Below the pieces are notes generated by a model. It was given only the letters and a program-made list of their open reading frames with translations, was not told the origin of the DNA and searched no databases. Shown piece by piece: positions 59,054 to 64,000 of a stretch of DNA of 64,000 nt; positions within the stretch are counted from its first letter, which is position 1; the number at the start of each line of letters is the position of its first letter. The DNA is from Ceratodon purpureus. Taxonomy: Eukaryota > Streptophyta > Bryopsida > Pseudoditrichales > Ditrichaceae. A program made the position numbers and the translations under genes. Where the stretch lies: positions 84,221,424 through 84,285,423 of the forward strand of contig CM026426.1 of the NCBI GenBank assembly GCA_014871385.1, read 5' to 3'.

Positions 59054-61232
59054 GTCCACTACTGTACGATAGTCGCTCTCTACAAAGGACCAAGATGTAT
59101 TTATATGTCAAGATCTGTTACGTAAATAGCCACACCAGGGCATGATTTATTAGAGTCACGTACCACGTCCTTTAAGCCACGTTTCTGTTCCCACACTTTT
59201 TATGGGAGTGCCGGCGTAATAGGCCAATTCTGAGTTCAAGCTTGAAGGTTCACGGTTCACGGTTTCAGGTTTCAAGGGTTAGGGTTTAGGGTTTAGGGTT
59301 TATCTATTTTAGAATTTTTGGGGTCACATAAAACTTAGGAGGGACTATCTAATTTATACACCATTCAAATGTTTTTTTTTTTTTTTTTTTTTTGAAATCA
59401 CATAAATCTCGTAAGGGTCAATTTTATTTATGGTGTCTTGAAGTAAATGACAAGCATCACCAAATGCCCCCATTTTGCATTTACACACCATTCGAATGTT
59501 TTTTTTTTTTTTTTTTTTGAAGTGTCCCGAATTTAACGTGCTACATAGTTGTTCATTAACATATGTATTTTTTCGGCAGTATCAAATCTAAAACGCCTTT
59601 CATTTTTTTTTTCAGTGATGGTAGTACATCGCATTGTTACTTTTTTATATTCATTCATGTGACCTTTCACGTTCTGAAAATGAGTGACTCTTCAAAACGT
59701 GACTCTTCAAAACGTGAATTTTTAATCGTGCCTCTTTGTAATTTTCTAGGGATTTAATGTGTTGGTATTTAAAATATGGTGCATCACAAAGTAAAAATTG
59801 AATTCAATCTCAATTATGATGTGAATGGTTTATGTATTTAAGTCACACATGTAAGTATTTTCTTTAAAAAGCGTCGAAGTAACGTTGTGTATAAATGCTA
59901 AATTTTAATTAAGGTATCTTTATATCACCTAACCTTTGTTATCAATGATTTTAATTTATAACGGGAAATTTTCTGATAACATGGTACTCTTATTTATGAC
60001 AGGAAATTTTAAGAAGATAATATAAGGGTAAAATGAATGACTTAACAGGTCGCGTGAAACTAATTTCAAAGAAAAATGACTTGCACCATTTTCTTTTTAA
60101 AAATAATGATTTCATAATGACTGTTGTTGGATCTATTATGAGTCTGATTTATCAAGTATGAAAACGTGAAGATGATTTATATCTTGCAATAAATCAATAG
60201 TGGTTGCCACTATTTAAGGTATTCAAATGAAAATTATATATATAAAAAAAGTTAATGGTGGTTTCTTGAGAATGGTAGAGTTATAATCCATGCGCGGTAC
60301 CATGTGGATGACGGTAGGACAACCTGTAAGGGGAACTCCATATTAGTTCTTTGAGCTCCAGGTTTATTTATCTGGGAGTATCTATTATTGCATCTTCTAG
60401 TATGTGACATAAATCTCTTGAGGATCTATCTAATTCATGAAATCTCGAAAGGCGTACTCCATATTAGTTGTTTTTAATTTCATTTTTCTTCTATATTTCA
60501 TTCCCGTCTCCTTTAACATGGCATTCTCTATTCCACCATATTGCATTCCATTCTCTTTAATTTTTCATTCGCTTCTCTTTTATCTATGATTTATTTATCT
60601 TTTATTTTTCAATGTGCGTTTTCTTTTATGCCCGTGATATTATTATTTCCTATTATGAGTTTTGTTTTAATTCTTATTCAATGTAATTCCCCTCTCGTTT
60701 ATATTTCATTCGGTTCTCTTTTATAAAGAACCTTTTTATTTTTTTAATTTTAAGATTTCATAATTTTTAATTCCCACTTACTTTTAAAAGTAATCCCATT
60801 AAACTCTTTTGATTCAGTTCATTCTATTTTATATATATATATATTTTTCGTTATTCTGAATATCCAATTTAATTTTCAATTTTCTTTGTTCATTTCTCAT
60901 CGTTCATTAGTATCCAATTAATATCAAGGGGTCACTTCAATTGACTGCATGCACTCATGGTTCAGAGATTGGTGCCCCTTACTGTACGTCGTTCTCCTCC
61001 AAGTACCTGCTAACCCGTTTTCTTTTTTATAATGGTACTAAGATTCCACTATACAGTGCAAAGAGGGCTCCCTATCATCATCATGAGGGTCGCGATAGTT
61101 GCTCCTTCGCTCTACCTCGCTTTCGCGCCTGGTATGCTGTAGGTCGCTCCGAGTCTCCCGCGTTAGTCCGCTTGTTGTAGCTTCCGTATCGAGAGTCTTA
61201 GGTCGTCGTGGTTGCGTCTGTGTCGAGTTGCG
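59054..61232. other. AT-rich spacer with telomere-like and poly-T tracts
   Basis: Contains GGTT(AGGGTTT)n at 59277-59302, an interstitial plant-type telomere repeat of about 3.5 units. There are also two poly-T tracts (about 59371-59393 and 59500-59518), each preceded by ACACCATTC(A/G)AATG, which indicates a local duplication. Otherwise AT-rich with no gene. Confidence 0.5.
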
Positions 61233-61330
61233 AGGGAGGTTTAGGGCGATTGAGAGGTGTTTGGCAGTTTTAGGGTGATTAATTCGTGTTCGGGAGGTTT
61301 AGGGCGATTGAGAGGTGTTCGGGAGGCGAG
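61233..61330. repeat. Short tandem repeat, about 58-bp period
   Basis: GGGAGGTTTAGGGCGATTGA followed by GAGGTGTT(T/C)GG is repeated at about 61234 and 61292, with a weaker related unit between. It lies in a GC-richer patch that could be a promoter or leader region. Confidence 0.5.
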
Positions 61331-62112
61331 TCAGAGGTGTCTTTTTTCGCATTTGAGAGGTCTTTGGGAGGTGCACTAAGCCGAGATCGAGGCAGAGCTT
61401 TTGGATCGGGGGGCGGACAAAGAAATCAGATCGTCGGAGCGTGCGTTGAGGAGGAAGACGAAGCAGCGGACGAGTGGTTTTTCACCTGCGAGTGCATTCA
61501 CAGGTACTTTTTTCTCTACATTCTTGGGTGAATCGGGTCTGTTTCCCGTTGCTGTCTCCTCATTTGTGTTTGAAGTTGCCAATTCTTCCAACATTGCTCG
61601 AGTCTTATGCGTTGGTATTGTTACTTGCATTGTCGGAACGAGTAGAGGGACGTGAACTTAAAATTTGTCATTCTCATTTTTTGTTTGCGATTTCCCGTGC
61701 ATCGTGCCATCGCCGTGCAGAGTTTGCAGGCAGCTATGGCAGGGAGTTCATCCAGAGGGCCTGGGACCGCAAAAATCTGAGAGGACCCGTAATTTTTTTT
61801 TCTTAATCTCAAATTCTGTGCTTAGTGACATTTTTCCTTTACCACATCTCGAAATACCTACGTCCCAGTCCGTCTTATAATGAAGAGCAACATTAATAGA
61901 GGTTCTGTGAGGAGCATTCTCTTGGTACTGTAATTAGTTTCCGTAGAGTATCCACATCCATATAAACCCAGCTCCAGCTCTTATTTACTGTAAACCCTAA
62001 GGTTTGAACATAAACTGTACGGATCAGAGAACCTCTTCCAACACAATACACTGTACTGACAGTGTAACAAACTTCAGTGATATCCGTTGATGCAATAAAA
62101 ATGTCCTTGGTC
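61331..62112 (+). other. Possible leader region of the 62.8-kb gene
   Basis: Short plus-strand frames (for example one from ATG 61286, MFGRFRAIERCSGGESEVSF) are protein-like only in part. The region could contain a 5' exon, since the gene at 62779 starts just after a good acceptor (TTCTGCAG at 62765). No firm gene model. Confidence 0.3.
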
Positions 62113-62693
62113 CATCGGGGGATCTCTCGATGCGTCAGTATCCCTTTCCATTCTTTCGGAACGGCATGCCATCGGGGGATCTCCCGATGACCTTTTCATT
62201 TGAAATCACCATTGATGCGTCAATATCCCATTACCATTCTGTAGGAACGGCAAGCCATCGGGGGATCTCTCGATGACCACTCTGCACATGTCCTTGGTCC
62301 ATCGGGGATCCCTCGATGTCTTGGTATCCCCTTCCCATCCTGTGGGTATGGTAGAACATCGGGGGATCTCTCGATGACCCAGTCACTAGAAACCATGTTA
62401 ATAAAACATAAAATTATAACCAGGTAACCTCACCGTGGACAATTAACTGTATGGACTGTGCTATTTTGCTTAGGTGTCATATCGTTGGTCCATCGGGGGA
62501 TCCCTCGATGTGTTGGTATCCCCTTCCCATCCTGTAGGTATTGCAGAACATCGGGGATCTCCCGATGACCTCAGTGCCCTTTCGTGCCTCTAATTTTTTC
62601 AATGGTACTGTAAGATAGTTGTTGTCCTCTACGTAATACGCATAGCCCCTTATGCGTGTGTATCAATCGAAGTCATCGAGAGATCCCCCGATG
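62113..62693. repeat. Cluster of eight palindromic sites
   Basis: CATCGGGGGATC(T/C)C(T/C)CGATG copies start at 62113, 62170, 62256, 62300, 62357, 62491, 62549 and 62674 (the last inverted). They are separated by related linkers (CAGTATCCC..TTCC, GTAGGAACGGCA). Two are one base shorter. They end 85 bases before the ATG of the plus-strand gene at 62779. Confidence 0.8.
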
Positions 62694-62778
62694 ATCCGAT
62701 TTTTATAAGTGTTAACTGATTTGGAGCAGGGATTTGACCAACAGTGATGTATGTCTGTTCTGCAGGAATGAACAAATA

Positions 62779-63996
62779 ATGGAACCACCATTGGACCACA
62801 AGCCCGTGAAGCTGTTCCCCTTTGTCGATCACTGGATCCATGGATACAATCAAGTCGGAGAATCAAATCCCTGCGCAGTTTACCGCTGCGATAAGAACGT
62901 CACCGCATGGGCGATGTCGTGGAAGGATACAGCAGGAGGCATTGCCGTCATTGTCCCCCACCTCACCTGTGATTCGCGGATCCATTCCCCGATTGGATTA
63001 AACGTTCTCGAACTGAAAGGCCTTGATGTGGAGACAGCTATCATGGTGGTGGAGGAGAAGATGCCGAAGTCCGATCGGACTGTAACTTATGGACTAATCC
63101 TCGACCTCGGCAAGCTCAGCCTGAATCAGTGTGCATCCCTCACTGCCAAGGGGTTCATGTACCTGCCGGAGGATAAGGCGAAGTGGACTCCGGCACAAAT
63201 TGAAAATCAGTGGAACCTAATTGACGAGGCGCGAAGTGAGGTTGCAGCTGCTGCTCCTGTTCCATCGCAGACTCCAACTGCGTCTACTCCTACCAAGACG
63301 CGGGGCACAAAACGTAAATCTTCCTTGATCAATGACGGGGAAACTGCGGTGCCGGACACAGGGAAGGGCAAGAAGGAAAAGGGTGATGACAAGCTCACTC
63401 TCTAGCAGTGTGTGACAATGTCAGCTTCGCATATAGAGAAGCTGGACAAGACCAAGCAGACGGAGATGAAGAACCTGTACAGCGAGGCGTTTGAACCACT
63501 GTACAAGTGGGGCCACAAGAGGCTCAAGGATGAGAACGATGCGCCAATAACTGTGCATTTCTCAAAGCTGCACAGGGCCCCTCCAGGTTCAATCGTCTAC
63601 CGAGGACTTGTTCCGGACAGGTTAAAAGCCTTGACGAGCCAGGCGCGCATCGCTCCGAGGTACAGTGGAACAGATAGAGAAATCACTGTACTTCCACTGA
63701 AGAAGGGACCTTATGGACCGGATAAAAAAGTAGAGTATTTCAATACACCTTCGGAGAAGAATCAGATCAAAAGCTCCACGAACTTCTTCATCATTGGGGA
63801 CCAGCATACGGTTCAGTGCTACCGGGATCTCGTCGAGAATGGAGAAAATGCTGGGGCTGACAAAGACAAGGCGTCAAAGTTCTCAATCATCCCAGTGTGG
63901 GCGCCCAAACCTGAGCACATCAAGCTCATGCTCCTCTCACGTGTCCTAAACCAGGATATGGCGGGCCCACAGAAGGAGCACACATTCATGATGTAG
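62779..63996 (+). CDS. Protein with a possible ParB-like domain, one in-frame TAG, runs to window edge
   Basis: The exon begins after TTCTGCAG at 62765, with ATG 62779 (MEPPLDHKPVKLFPFVDHWI). One frame runs to 63996 with a TAG at 63403-63405 between ..GDDKLTL and QCVTMSASHIEKLD. Parts in order: a globular N-terminus (VTYGLILDLGKLSLNQCASL), a Pro/Lys-rich nuclear-signal-like linker (KTRGTKRKS), then HFSKLHRAPPGSIVYRGLVP, an arginine-containing segment, and TNFFIIGDQHTVQCYRDLVE. The IIG-D-QHTVQCYRDL text recalls the G-GxHR motif region of ParB/sulfiredoxin-fold proteins, as an inference. It ends at ATG-TAG, or at a donor AT/GTAGGT, 4 bases from the window end, so the gene may continue. Eight palindromic sites precede it. 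Confidence 0.45.
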
Positions 63997-64000
63997 GTGC

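Noticed and set aside
57873-62693. CRISPR array, considered for the palindromic arrays
   Set aside because: Repeats are palindromic with variable, related linkers of unequal length, in a eukaryotic context with no Cas genes.

Overview
This window is nuclear DNA of a plant-type eukaryote, most likely a streptophyte and perhaps a charophyte alga, though the species cannot be fixed from the sequence. The evidence is an Arabidopsis-type telomere repeat (TTTAGGG)n near 59.28 kb, a plant-type SUVR histone methyltransferase, several introns with canonical GT..AG ends in matching phase, and a repeat-dominated landscape. Few loci look like intact genes. Most recognisable coding sequence belongs to transposable elements or to decayed host genes.

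Layout. 0-16.5 kb: AT-rich spacer with two GC-rich promoter-like islands, a decayed kinase-like gene (2.3-3.8 kb, minus), a decayed nuclear-protein or transposase-like gene (4.5-6.4 kb, minus), a spliced F-box-like gene (11.7-13.95 kb, minus) and two members of one TIR family (9.65-10.05 and 15.02-16.26 kb). 16.55-31.35 kb: the most interesting feature, a candidate 14.8-kb DNA transposon. It has 21-22-bp inverted termini, 5-bp CAAGG flanks and an apparently intact two-exon DDE-type transposase. Its probable cargo is a SUVR-type H3K9 methyltransferase with complete catalytic motifs and a coiled-coil/RING gene just upstream, which may be the 5' part of the same transcription unit. Its non-coding parts are unusually rich in GTAC. 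It seems to interrupt a minus-strand host reading frame.

33.0-50.3 kb: a long, extremely pyrimidine-rich LINE (ORF1, then ORF2 with endonuclease and reverse transcriptase) whose ORF2 carries tandem 2A-like ribosome-skipping motifs. It is split at the RT domain by a 7.6-kb LTR element (40736-48311, 5-bp CCAAT duplication). That element shows gag and protease but no recognisable RT or integrase.

50.4-64.0 kb: a second element-like region defined by about 20-bp palindromes (CATCGGGGGATCTCCCGATG and variants). They form an 88-bp-period array upstream of a decayed DUF7869-type transposase (54.8-57.85 kb, minus) and a second cluster of eight copies directly upstream of a gene with a possible ParB-like motif (62.8-64.0 kb, plus). 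Two small unrecognised minus-strand genes and a duplicated promoter-like segment lie at 51.7-54.5 kb.

Interruptions in the host genes, LINE and DNA transposons are strongly skewed to TAG. CAG-to-TAG decay at methylated CHG sites would explain this, but suppressed or reassigned UAG is not excluded. All functional calls come from reading translated sequence by eye; no database search was possible.
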